Source of the DNA: Trebouxia sp. TZW2008
Lineage: Eukaryota > Chlorophyta > Trebouxiophyceae > Trebouxiales > Trebouxiaceae
Direction: 5' to 3'
DNA length: 51,675 nucleotides
NCBI GenBank assembly: GCA_002118135.1
Contig: BDIU01000222.1
Coordinates: 1 to 51,675, forward strand
A program made the position numbers and the translations under genes. A model generated the notes under the pieces. The model saw only the letters and a program-made list of their open reading frames with translations, did no database searches and had not been told where the DNA came from. Positions within the stretch are counted from its first letter, which is position 1; every line of letters starts with the position of its first letter. Shown here piece by piece: positions 26,260-35,973 of this stretch.

Positions 26260-26884
26260 AGCTTTCGATGCGTTCACAAGAGACACATGGCGCAGTTGTG
26301 CTATTTTCGTCGCGGCAGTCTAGCAGTCAAAGCAGTCGCACAGAGCAGGTTAAGCACCTTGGGCACGGGGTGCAATCAAGCTGTGTGTGTATGCACGCAG
26401 GAGCTCGGCCTCGATTTGATGATGTAACCTCGAGCAACCGTGGACTGGAAGGTCTATTGACCGATGGGAGTTGCCGCGCACAACAAGGATTCGAGGCGTT
26501 TAAGCTTCAGTCGTCAGTCTTGGTTGCGATCGAGAACGCAACCTGGCGCGGTGCTCGCGCAAGTTTTAATCAGCAACCTAGCAACTCGCCATCTCACGCT
26601 CCCATCCATGCCATTGCGCGAGGGCTCACGCCTGCCCTACTGTGGCTTTGCGCTGTGCTCCGTGCCTGAGGTGCCAGCGGAGAATCGTATTAGTCACAGC
26701 AAACTTTCCTTTACATTCCTTCAACCTGCTCGCTGCTTGCACTTCTGACAAGACTAAACAGCGCTGGGTTGGTGCCGGCGACAGTGTCTCTTGACGCTGC
26801 GCTTCAAGCTCGCCGACTCCTAATAGAGTCATTGCGCTGATCTAGAGGTAGCCTTCTGCCAAAGACGTTATTTAGGGCAGCACG
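26260..26884. promoter_or_regulatory. Probable divergent promoter region upstream of RIB43A
   Basis: CpG dinucleotides are clearly denser here than in the flanking introns. The region separates RIB43A (plus) from the large minus-strand gene, whose first exon should lie at or left of it. No defined transcription-factor site is claimed. Confidence 0.35.
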
Positions 26885-28827
26885 ATGGGCCGGCTCGTTG
26901 CGCAAATACCTAACGAAGACTCTGCAAGGCTTGCACGCGTGCAAGATGCAAAATGGAGGACCATCGGGGTATGTGGGGTCGAGATGCAGTACCACTTGAC
27001 TTGCACCAGCTGATGCATCTAGCCGAAAGCGGCATGCGAAGTGTCAGCACAGCGCACCGCCCTGCAAAATGTCAACTGAATGCAGGTGGATTGTGCAGCA
27101 CTTCAGCGACAAGTAGGAGAGCGCCAGAATAAGGAGGCCTTTGACGCCCAACGTGACAGGTGTGACTGCCTGACACTTGCATCTGCATCCTGGCTACTGC
27201 TCAGCCTCAATTGTATCACAAGGCATCAAGCAGCACAAAGCGCACAACTTTTGCTTCTTTCCACAATTGCATGCATGGACCTTGGCTGAACATGCAGGGA
27301 CTGGGCTGCTCTTGCGCAGCACTATGATGACTTGGTGTGCAGCCAGAAGCAGGCCGCTGATGCTGCCAAGAGGGATATTGAAAGGCAGGTGCTAGCCTTT
27401 CAGCAGACTCAGCAGGGCCACCACACTGGCTCTGAGTGGGACCTGAACAGGCCAGACCGCTTTCTGCTAGATTCGCCTGCTAGGTAGGGTGTTCCAGTGA
27501 ATGGAAAATTGTCATTCTCTTGCTTAAATGTTTGACAACAGCCTGACGTCCTGCAGTAACATCAAATATCAACAAAGCCAAGAAGATGGCGATGTTTTGA
27601 GGCAATGTATGCATGCTCTGGCAGTCATGTGCACCAGACACGCATGTATTGAGGCGCTTCACTGCTTCAGCATGCACCTAGCTTGGTAATTGAACCTCCC
27701 GCTTGTCATCATCATTTTTATGCTTGCTCATGAGGTTATATGACCTTTATAGGTGCATGATGCAGCAATACTGCCTCATGCCTATTCTGTCCACCACCAC
27801 CTTGTGCCGCAATGATAATGATGATGATGATATCAGATTCAGAGGAAAAGCTGTGATGCAGGATTGGAGACAATGACGCAAGGTGCGGGCCATCCTCAAT
27901 TCAAAAGTTTGATGGGGAAGACTTGGCAGCTGCTGAGCGGGCCCAGGCTCAGCACCAGCAATGTTATGACTGGTGGGAAGCTCAGCGTGCACAGCATGAG
28001 GCTCAGAAAGCTGCTCAGGCTGAGGCCACTTTGCGGGAGCAGGAAGCAGTAAGTCACAGCAAAGCTGGCTGCCCATTTCACCTGCATGTTTGCAGCAAAA
28101 AAGCGGAATCTTGGGCCAAAATGCCGTTTTGTAAGGATGCCCTTTGCTGTGGCTGTGTTTGGGTAACTCATTACATGAGATGCCAGAATGTGTCATCATG
28201 TGCAGGCTTTTGTTTCAAGTATAGCAGCAAACATCAACAAAAATGCATCAACATAAATTGGATTAACTATTGCCATACGCGCTACAACTGATCATCTCTG
28301 ACAGACAGTATCATATGCTGTGAAACTCATTGACTGGCTGACTGACCGACTGGCAAACTGACTGCCTGCCTGCCCTGCCTGCCTGACTGGTTGAATGAAT
28401 GATTGCTTGGTTGATTGCTTGATTGATTGATTAATTGATTGATTGATTGATTGATCAAACGCTTGACTGATTGCCTGCTGCAGATTCGGATACAGGATGC
28501 AGTGCAGGCTGCAGCAGCGGCAGAAGAGCGGCGCATCAGGGCTGACAACTACAAGGCTACCCTGCTGGCCAACATGCAACTGGCAGAAGCGCGAGCAGCA
28601 AAAGACGCTGCTGACAGGTAAGGCCAGCGTTCCTGCAATACAAGGACAAATTGATCATGATTTGATCCAGAGACGGCATTATGGTATACGCAGTCTTTTG
28701 AAGCAAAGATGTTTTCAGTGTGCATGGACCTGAGTCATTTGAGAGCCAAGTCATGCGTGTACAAACGGCTTTCAATACATGTGTTTGGCTGGTCGAGAAG
28801 CTCATTAGTAAGTGTACCAGCAATGAC

Positions 28828-28888
<61 letters not shown>

Positions 28889-30460
28889 GTGACAGGCAGT
28901 CTGAGCTTTTGCGGAGTGAGGCTGAGTTGAGTGCAACCCTAGCGGACCCCTACCTGGGCGAAGACCCTGCAATGGCTGCCTCAAGCCTTTCAGCCTTCAG
29001 GTAAAAATCCTTTTTTGCCTTTCTGCACTGCCTGCCCTTGCCTTTGCCCCTGTTCAAAGTACAGCACACAACAAATTTGCATCCTGACGCATGGCTTTGC
29101 CACCAGCGCTGCATCCGCTGTTTTGCAGCCGTCTTCTCTCCCTTTATATGTGTTTCACCTCTTGCTTACTCATGTTGAAAACTATCCCTTCATACTTGTT
29201 TCACCTCTTTGTGACTGATGTTGAAACTTGAGGATCTGGACACCTCCTGGGCGCTTGCTTTTTGCTCTAGACAGTAAATAAGGTCTACTTTGCGTAAATA
29301 TGCATTGATCACAACTCTTTCTAGGCAGTTTATTGCTTATGTTTGTATCTGGCAGTGTCTTGAACTGTCAATAGCAAGCATGTTGTCAACCTTGATACTC
29401 TAAAAGAGTATGTCTGCAGCCTTAGAAACTGTGTTGCGTGGCTTGCAGGGTGTTCCTGAAGCCCACAACAAGCTGGCCTGGCAGGACAGAACTCAAGCCA
29501 CATGTATGTAGCATTTGTGCAAAATTATCGATCAGTATTGATTGCAGGGTGCGCAAGGACCACTGGAAAGGCATGTCAGCAATGGAGAAGAATGCTATTG
29601 CTCAGCAGCAGGTACAGCAGGTGGCTGAGAAGAAGGCCCGCCAGCAGCAGCAGCTGTACGAGGACTGGCAGTATGCCCGCTCACAGGCGGACATTGCACG
29701 CAGCATGGTCTCTCAGGCCAGCCAGGTACTGACTAAGCCTTGCATGCATAGTGCTTTCATGGAAAATGCATTGAGCATTAGCTTTGGCAGGCAATATGCC
29801 CGCGCACAGGCTGACATTGCCCGCAGCATGCTTTCTCAGGCTGGCCTGGTTCTGGATTTGCCTGTGATATATAGTGAATCATAGAGAGTGCTTTGATCAT
29901 GAGCTTTGATGGACTGGCAGCATGCACACTCACAGGCTGACATTGCCCGCAGGATGGTCTCCCAGGCCAACCAGGTACTAACATCGTGACAATGTTTGCT
30001 GTCGATGTCATCTTGTCCAGAGATTCTGCTTTGATTTGATAGCAGCTCACCATGATTACAGATTTGACAGGTTTCATAGTGGTTTGTGGTGGGCATTCAG
30101 ACATTGTTTAGGGTACATTTGCGCGGTGCTGGGTCGAAGGCTGAAGGCACTTGGCAGTAGCAGTAGATCTGCTCTGAAACCAGTCCATCAGAGCTATCTC
30201 ATCGATGTTGCCAATAATGCACTGAATTTAGCACCAGGACCAAGCTGAGAAACACGCGTTCTTGAACAAATCAATGACACTGAATTTGGTGTCTGTGATG
30301 ACAGGTGGAGATGTTCAAGACGACCATGGCTCGCAAGGCAGCCAAGTTCTTGGAGGGGCAGATGGTTGAGAAAGCAGCACGTGACAGCCAGATTGCTGCA
30401 CTGTACACCAATGAGCCCAAGCCAGAGTACTTCAGGCAATTTGGAACAAGCCACCGCTAG
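26885..30460 (+). CDS. RIB43A-like ciliary microtubule inner protein
   Basis: RIB43A proteins are coiled-coil filaments bound inside ciliary doublet microtubules, where they stabilise the wall. Eight exons (26885-26968, 27086-27159, 27298-27483, 27862-28048, 28484-28617, 28896-29000, 29548-29725, 30305-30460) join without frame break to 367 residues, close to the usual length. Family hallmarks follow in order: RTIGVDCAALQRQV near residue 26, AFDAQRDR, EWDLNRPDRFL, the near-invariant RCGPSSIQKFDGED, a long Ala/Gln/Glu/Arg coiled coil, DHWKGMS, and the C-terminal YTNEPKPEYFRQF. The start is the first ATG ahead of the conserved block. Its presence implies the alga can assemble flagella. An intron holds copies of the last part of the 29548 exon, one of which could be spliced in without breaking the frame. 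Confidence 0.92.
28326..28456 (+). repeat. TTGA/GACT-type tetranucleotide microsatellite
   Basis: A run of GACTGACC, GCCTGCCT and then GATTGATTGATT units covers most of the end of an intron of RIB43A, just upstream of the 28484 acceptor. Confidence 0.9.
28825..28890 (+). repeat. (GAT)n microsatellite next to a RIB43A acceptor
   Basis: About 21 GAT/ATG units run almost up to the GTGACAG acceptor of the 28896 exon, replacing the usual pyrimidine tract. Frames across it encode poly-Asp or poly-Met and are artefacts. Confidence 0.95.
29795..29974 (+). repeat. Two tandem copies of the 3' end of RIB43A exon 7
   Basis: The exon end encodes YARSQADIARSMVSQASQ. Copy B (29795-29848) is similar, but its aligned acceptor shifts frame and its donor is GTTCTG. 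Copy C (29921-29974) follows CTGGCAG, is 54 bases long in phase 0, encodes HAHSQADIARRMVSQANQ and ends at a GTACTA donor. Copy C could therefore be an optional 18-residue exon. Confidence 0.75.
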
Positions 30461-31170
30461 GCTGCAGAAGTCATGACATGCTGCATGACAATGTGTGGTT
30501 GTCGATGTTAACAGCCAGTTTGTGGTATATTGTGCATGAGATGCAGCAATTTGTACGTGTGTTCAGATGACCACCAGGACCAAATCTATCTCTTGAATTC
30601 ATCATCACTCAATGCATCAATTTGAGTCAACAGCTGAGGGCCAGCCTGACAGTGCGCTGCAAATGGACTGCACAGGATCAAATGTCGTCGTACCGTGTGT
30701 GGCCTTACACATTTGGAAAATCTTGCAAGCTGAAGAAGCATTGGAACTGCATCAGCAGAAAGATCAGTCGTTGAAAGACGCCTGTCAATGAAATCAGTTC
30801 ATACATGACGAAGCTGACAAAATACACGTTCAGTAACATCATATCAAGAGTGCTATGGCTTCCCAGCAGAATTGCCATAAACTTGCACAAGACATGCATC
30901 ACCTTTGCATGCAAAGTTGCGGCATGTGCTGTAGTAGCAACAAGAGTTGCTGTGACACTTCTGGCTCTGAGGCAGCTCTCAAATCTGTGCCCAATGCTGC
31001 AAACAATGTGCGCTTCATCTTTCCGTGCTGCTCTGTAACTGCTGCCAACTGAAAACCTGCGCTCCAGAGGATGTTTGATCAGCTGTTGATTCTGTCTGAT
31101 ATGAAACATGCAGCTGCTGTGAAAACATGAAATATAGAAGAAGGTATAACACGTCACGCAGGCTAGCAAT
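30461..31170. other. Gene-free stretch
   Basis: I see no convincing exon on either strand between the RIB43A stop and the cox1-like fragment. Short open frames are Cys-rich and unsupported. Confidence 0.45.
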
Positions 31171-31179
31171 GCCCAACAA

Positions 31180-31350
31180 CAAGGCATATAAAAAAAGAAG
31201 ATTGTTCCGAAAACTCTTAAGTAACTACAATAAGATGCCACACTGTTCCATCCTGCAAGGGCATCTGCGTAATCTGGTATACGTCGAGGCATACCGGCTA
31301 ACCCTAAAAAGTGCATTGGAAAGAGAGAAACGAGTTCTGACACGCACATC
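31180..31350 (-). pseudogene. Nuclear copy of mitochondrial cox1 fragment (NUMT-like)
   Basis: The minus strand encodes [18 protein letters not shown], the signature of cytochrome c oxidase subunit I around helices X-XI, followed by [12 protein letters not shown] and FGTIFFFY. Cox1 is normally mitochondrial. Only about 55-60 residues are present, with no start codon, catalytic histidines or continuation on either side. The base composition is more AT-rich than the neighbourhood. The simplest reading is a piece of mitochondrial DNA inserted in the nucleus. A mis-joined organelle read is less likely because flanks look nuclear. Confidence 0.75.
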
Positions 31351-31439
31351 TCTGCTACCTTGACAAGCAAGACATGCTCACCTTTGTAGTGCTAGTGGAT
31401 GTTATAGATTTTGCTGTATCATGCAGCACACACAGAGCA

Positions 31440-31565
31440 AGCTGGAGGGTTAAGCCTGCCAATCTCACCTGCTACTTCCGCAAACGCCTGACTGACCTCT
31501 GGCTGTTCCTTGTGCACTGGATGCTGCCTGCCTATCTGCATCTGGTCACTCATGCAATCTACAAA
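31440..31565 (-). other. Possible exon of the longin-type gene
   Basis: The minus strand reads DCMSDQMQIGRQHPVHKEQ after a TTTTTGTAG acceptor, with a potential GTCAGT donor further on. It is protein-like but matches nothing I can name. It may be a downstream exon of the gene that starts at 35315. Confidence 0.3.
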
Positions 31566-32528
31566 AATTGACAGAGCAGCTAGAGCCTGCTGATGCTGTG
31601 CGGCCTTGGCTGAGCATTGATGATCACATTCTGCTGTGGTGCCTACACACGCAACATGCTCTGGGCCCAGGGACACAGAGAGGATACATAGTGCTTTGGC
31701 GATTGGTTTTTGCTGCACTGCATTACGTTCAATATGACTTTGCGTGCGGGGAAAACATGAAGCTTTGATGATCAGCTTTGGCTGCACTGCGTATACATTT
31801 GATGTGACGCACAGACACGACATGATTGCTTGTGCAGAAAATGGCTTTGCACATGAGTAGGGCTTTGTCATCAGCAAGAGATGTCTCTGAAGACAGAGAG
31901 AGTCTGGGCGACTGTGCCACACATGTCATTGGATGAGGAAGCTTGATTGTGCAGATAGCTGAGCAACGTTGACACTGTTCAGGAGTGAAGGCTGTTTGAG
32001 TACTTACCATCTGCATGATCTTGACATGAAGAGACCATCATGCAGTCTGGATGCTGCTGATACAGGAAAAAGGCTTCCAAGCTGTGTAGATTGCTGCTGA
32101 CTGTGCACTGTTCAGCCTGGAAGCCAAGGGCTCTTTAATGCAATGTGTGACTCCATGGCACCGAACAGGCGCAGAACAGTGATCACAACATCAGCTTGAA
32201 TTTCCTTCAAGATTACAGACAAACGATACTTGTCGCCTGTATATATAATAGAGCAGGCTGTTGTGAGCTAGGCTTCTTTTCTTTCAGTGGACTTTCTACG
32301 CATGGCATCAATAGCTGGCTGCACAGAACAGTGTGCACTCAAAGAGGCAAAATCGCTGATGCCAACATGGGCTTGTTCAAACACAGCTTGTTTTCATGAT
32401 GACATTGACCTGTAACAAATACTCAGAATGTGTTCAGAGCTGCTCAATTGATTTGACATACATTTCAGGCGTGATTGTTTTCCACAAGGCAGCCCAGTGC
32501 ATGCTCACGGTGCAAGAGGGATGAGTCA

Positions 32529-32630
32529 CCTGCTGCAGCTGAGTCTTGAGTGGGCCAAAGCGCGTTATCAGCCCCTGCAGCTGGGCCAAGGATGTGTCGC
32601 TATTTGTCAGCATGACTAAGCGGCAGCCTG
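32529..32630 (-). other. Probable exon of the longin-type gene (second longin-like segment)
   Basis: After a CTTGCAG acceptor the minus strand reads CRLVMLTNSDTSLAQLQGLI and on to a GTGACT donor. The pattern of a hydrophobic strand, a short loop and an amphipathic helix resembles later longin-like segments of Fuzzy proteins. It is linked to the 35315 gene by strand and resemblance only. Confidence 0.4.
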
Positions 32631-33109
32631 CAAGAGCAGCATATGGTGCCTGAAGATGCTGCACATGATATTTTCAAAGCCAGCACAAAAACGGATTTGC
32701 TTGCCAATGGAAATCAATCCAGACGCATGCAGCTTGCCAGTTCTGCAACCTCAGAGTCGGCTGCAGTATGTGCATTCTGCATGTACTGTGGGTTACAGAA
32801 TTTGATGCAACAGGCTAAGCGCAGTTTGCAAGTCAAAAGACACAAGTTCACGTGGGTTAAGAGGACTCAGCTGGTGGTATTCATAAATTTGCTGATGCGT
32901 TGAGTTTGTTCTTTGCTTTGAGCAGATTGATACCAGAGTTGAGGCCAGTAAATGCATACCTTCATACATTCTAAACTAAACGTATGCTAGACAGGCTCAG
33001 CAGGCCCTACTAGGTATGTACTGGAGCAATCAGCTGTCTCCAACCGATTCGGTCCTGTGCTACCCTAACTTGTTTGTTATACCTTGAGAGGTTACCTTTG
33101 ATTACATGC

Positions 33110-33480
33110 AGACTGCTGTCAGACACTTGTCAGCGTCTGAACAGAGCAGCCTGGCTTCTATGCTTTCCTGGACACCAGATCTCGCAAAAATGACCCTGAC
33201 CCTGATTTTTTGGATCAACCGAAGGGCCTTACTGAAGGTTTTATGACTGCAGCAGATTATGTCCAAAAGATCAAATGCTGTGTCAATGGCATAACTGTCT
33301 TGCCTTTGTCTCACAGTGACAAGATCCAGCGTTTTGTGACTGGTTTGAATCCCAAGGTCAAGCAACATTGGATCTTGTCATCACGGGACACAGGCAAGAC
33401 AGTTATGCGATCAAAACAGTATCTGCTGTTATGGACATACTGTGCTGCAACCATAGAATTTTGTCGAAGGCCCTCTGACT
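33110..33480 (+). mobile_element. Relic of a retrotransposon gag-like coding sequence
   Basis: The plus frame from 33210 encodes TAADYVQKIK, ITVLPLSHSDKIQRFV and TGLNPKVK. This resembles the helical core of gag from Ty3/Copia-type elements, where a short spacer precedes a Phe-x-x-Gly-Leu-x-Pro box. It is cut off on both sides and has no zinc knuckle, protease or reverse transcriptase in reach. It also contains an inverted duplication. I regard it as dead. Confidence 0.45.
33289..33408. repeat. Imperfect inverted repeat, 40-base arms, 40-base loop
   Basis: Bases 33289-33328 and 33369-33408 are reverse complements at about 34 of 40 positions. Because of this, both strands read ITVLP followed by DKIQ. 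The transcript of either strand could fold into a long hairpin. Confidence 0.8.
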
Positions 33481-34808
33481 GAGCAAGGTTTAAGGATGCT
33501 GTCATCTTGTAAGCAAGAAGTTGTGAGCATGCCACCAAACATTGCATCAGTTGATTGCTCCAGTACATACCTAGCTGGGCCTTTGCTGAGCCTGTCCAGC
33601 ACACGTTCAGAATAAGTAACTAAAATCAAACATTGCATGCAAAGCAAGACCTTGCTGACCGTTCTACATGTGCAGCGTCATCTGAAAAGCAAAACAACAG
33701 CAATCTCAATGGTTGTTACCAGCTGTCAATGTTGCTACCAGGAAAGACCAAGATCCGCCAGGTTCGGTTAACGGCAAGTGGACTGGGATCTGGGCCATGC
33801 TGCAACTTTCCAAGGATTGAAGCAAGGCTTGCAGAATTAGTAGCTCATCTGGATGCAGATGCCAGAAATGATGCGTCGCCATGGCATGGGTGTAACCAAA
33901 GGCGATTGCTGCGTAACCTGCAACAGCATACATGGCCACGGTGTTGTGACGTGTATGGACTGTCATGGCCATGGTCACACATGGCCATGGTGGTGGCACG
34001 ATGCCTCAAGCAACAGTTGCTGACAGCTTGAGTCAATAACAGCTTGTGTTGTAGACAGCTTGTTTGCTGCTGGCACAAAAATTGGTGCAATTCTGGAAGC
34101 TGGGGCTGACCTGTCTGAGCTTGTTGACTGACATCATCAAGGGCTGATACAATAGGTACGCTTTGCTTGTGTGGCACCAGCGTCACCTGTGAAGCACTGT
34201 CACCTCTTTTTTTGAGGTTCAATGCCTGTCTGATAATGCAGATCTTGTGCTTGTTGCATGCCTGGAAGGGTGCAAGAAGCAGCTGTAACAGGAGACCCTG
34301 TGGCTGGTCAATCAGGGCAATATGCCACTTTCAACTGTTGCACAACTTACAGCATGCACAGGGCACGTGATGCGTTGTCTCAAAATTAGTGGTTCACAAT
34401 TGCAGAGGCTGCAGGTCCTGAAATGTGCCAGACAATGCTTGCAAGCTGCTGCATGTCCCGTTGGAATGTGCATTTGGAAATGGCAGGGCCGCAACATGGC
34501 ATGCTATGTTCCAGCAAGGGTCAGTTTGCGCAAGCGCCTACCAAAGGTGTCATTGCTCTTAAAATTGGCAGAAAAGTGTACTGCTTGATCACAGCATCCA
34601 AGACAGCACTGGTCCCTTGCAGGCAATCACGAGTGACAGATGAGTTGCAAGGAGCAGTCCAGCAGCTGACAGCTTCAGATGTATTGGTGTTTGGCCGTGT
34701 GGTGCACAGCAAGGATGTGTAAGCTGGTCCATGAACTTGTGATGTTGATGAAACAGCTCACATGCCACTTCAAAAAATCGGCTTGGTCCAAGCAGACAAA
34801 GCAACTGA

Positions 34809-35315
34809 CCTGCGATGGCTTGTCTTAGGGCATCAGTGCTTGTGTTCACACTTGCTAGAGCCTCCAAGTCACTTGGGCCTATCAGCATTTGCAGAGCAAG
34901 ATAGACAATCTGCGTTTTGTTGAGCTGCTAAGCTGCAACAGGCTGTACAACGCAATATAGACAAGGCTGTCCAGCTGATGTCAACAAGCACCTCAATAAG
35001 CTTCCCAATACTGACTTCACAGCCGACCGTGCTGATGGCAATAAACATGAGACTTTCAGCGGGCCTATGTTGACAGCTCAAGCGCTGATACCAAACCGAC
35101 TTCTGCTGCAAACAAGCCTCAAAAAGTCACCTTCGAAAGCTGATGCGGCAGTCATCGGTTGCGATACAACCCAGAGGGTGCCCAGCGTCTGCTGCGTAGA
35201 CCGCTGCAGAGCCCAGCAGCGCCATATCTTGCGCAGAGGGCTTGCTGACTCCGCTGTTTGTCTTGATCATGACTGGCCCAGCAGCATCGTAGACAGCAAG
35301 CACAGTACGTGCCAT
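34809..35315 (-). CDS. 5' exons of a longin-domain protein, MON1/Fuzzy/HPS1 superfamily, Fuzzy-like
   Basis: Three exons on the minus strand splice in phase: 35315-35131, 35052-34992 and about 34927-34809. They begin MARTVLAVYDAAGPVMIKTN, an opening strand of the first longin domain. Then come DMALLGSAAVYAADAGHPL (helix), CIATDDCRISF (strand), LMFIAISTVG (strand) and IVYLALQMLIG with a DLEAL helix. That order fits the first longin domain of Fuzzy, a ciliogenesis planar-polarity factor, slightly better than MON1, the Rab7 exchange-factor subunit. The MON1-type N-terminal extension is missing. Later exons may lie at 32630-32529 and 31565-31440, with large introns holding transposon debris. The middle of the protein could not be traced, so the gene may be broken. 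The assignment rests on weak similarity recalled from family knowledge. Confidence 0.45.
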
Positions 35316-35973
35316 GACGCCTTTGCGCAACAGCTGCTTGTAGCGAAGCGACGCGTTGCTCACAGCCGGATACAAGATCAGATGAAGATAGTGTGCACTG
35401 TTGATGCAGCAATCGCTCGCAATCCCGCCTTGCAAGTTGCAGTACTGCCTGAATCTCATGGACATATAGTCATTGCCATAGTGTGGCACATGTGATCAGC
35501 CTTGTTGGCTGGCTAAAGCATGTAAAATTATTCTCGCTCTCTTATGTCTCTTGACCTAATTGTTGACTTGATTTGACATCATGCATGAGCAATTTGACAC
35601 AGACCAAGGGCTCTCTTTTTCCAGACTGGGCTGAGCATCACGTACCAGTATCTGCATGCAACAATATGCAGCAGGTGTAAAGATGCAAACATGTGCTGCT
35701 ACCCTATAGCATGCATCAGATTCTTTCTGAAATTTCCAAAGTCAGCAGCTGGCATACTTCATGGCCAAAAGTGAAATGCCTTTAAGAGACTGTTGTAACA
35801 CTGCACAGTACTCTGCTAGCAGTAGTCCTCGGGTAAGGCTTCTACCATAACCAACAAGGCGCAATTGGCTGGAACAGTATTGATGCTCAGGCTACTAAGC
35901 CACCTCGTCAAGCTTCTGTACGCAAACTGAACAAAACAGACAGGTGAAGGTGAAAACAACTGCACTCCTGATG

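Noticed and set aside
25647..26669. Plus-strand open frame of 340 codons
   Set aside because: Its composition is Cys/His/Gln-rich with no recognisable domain. It overlaps a tandem intron repeat and the probable divergent promoter. Genes here are split into short exons, so a 1-kb single frame is likely chance.
28709..29004. Frames with poly-Met or poly-Asp tracts
   Set aside because: They come from translating the GAT microsatellite. Only 28896-29000 is coding, in the RIB43A frame.
33940..33995. CATGGCCATGG palindromes resembling a regulatory site
   Set aside because: Short, low-complexity palindromes with no gene start nearby. No family of elements can be named.
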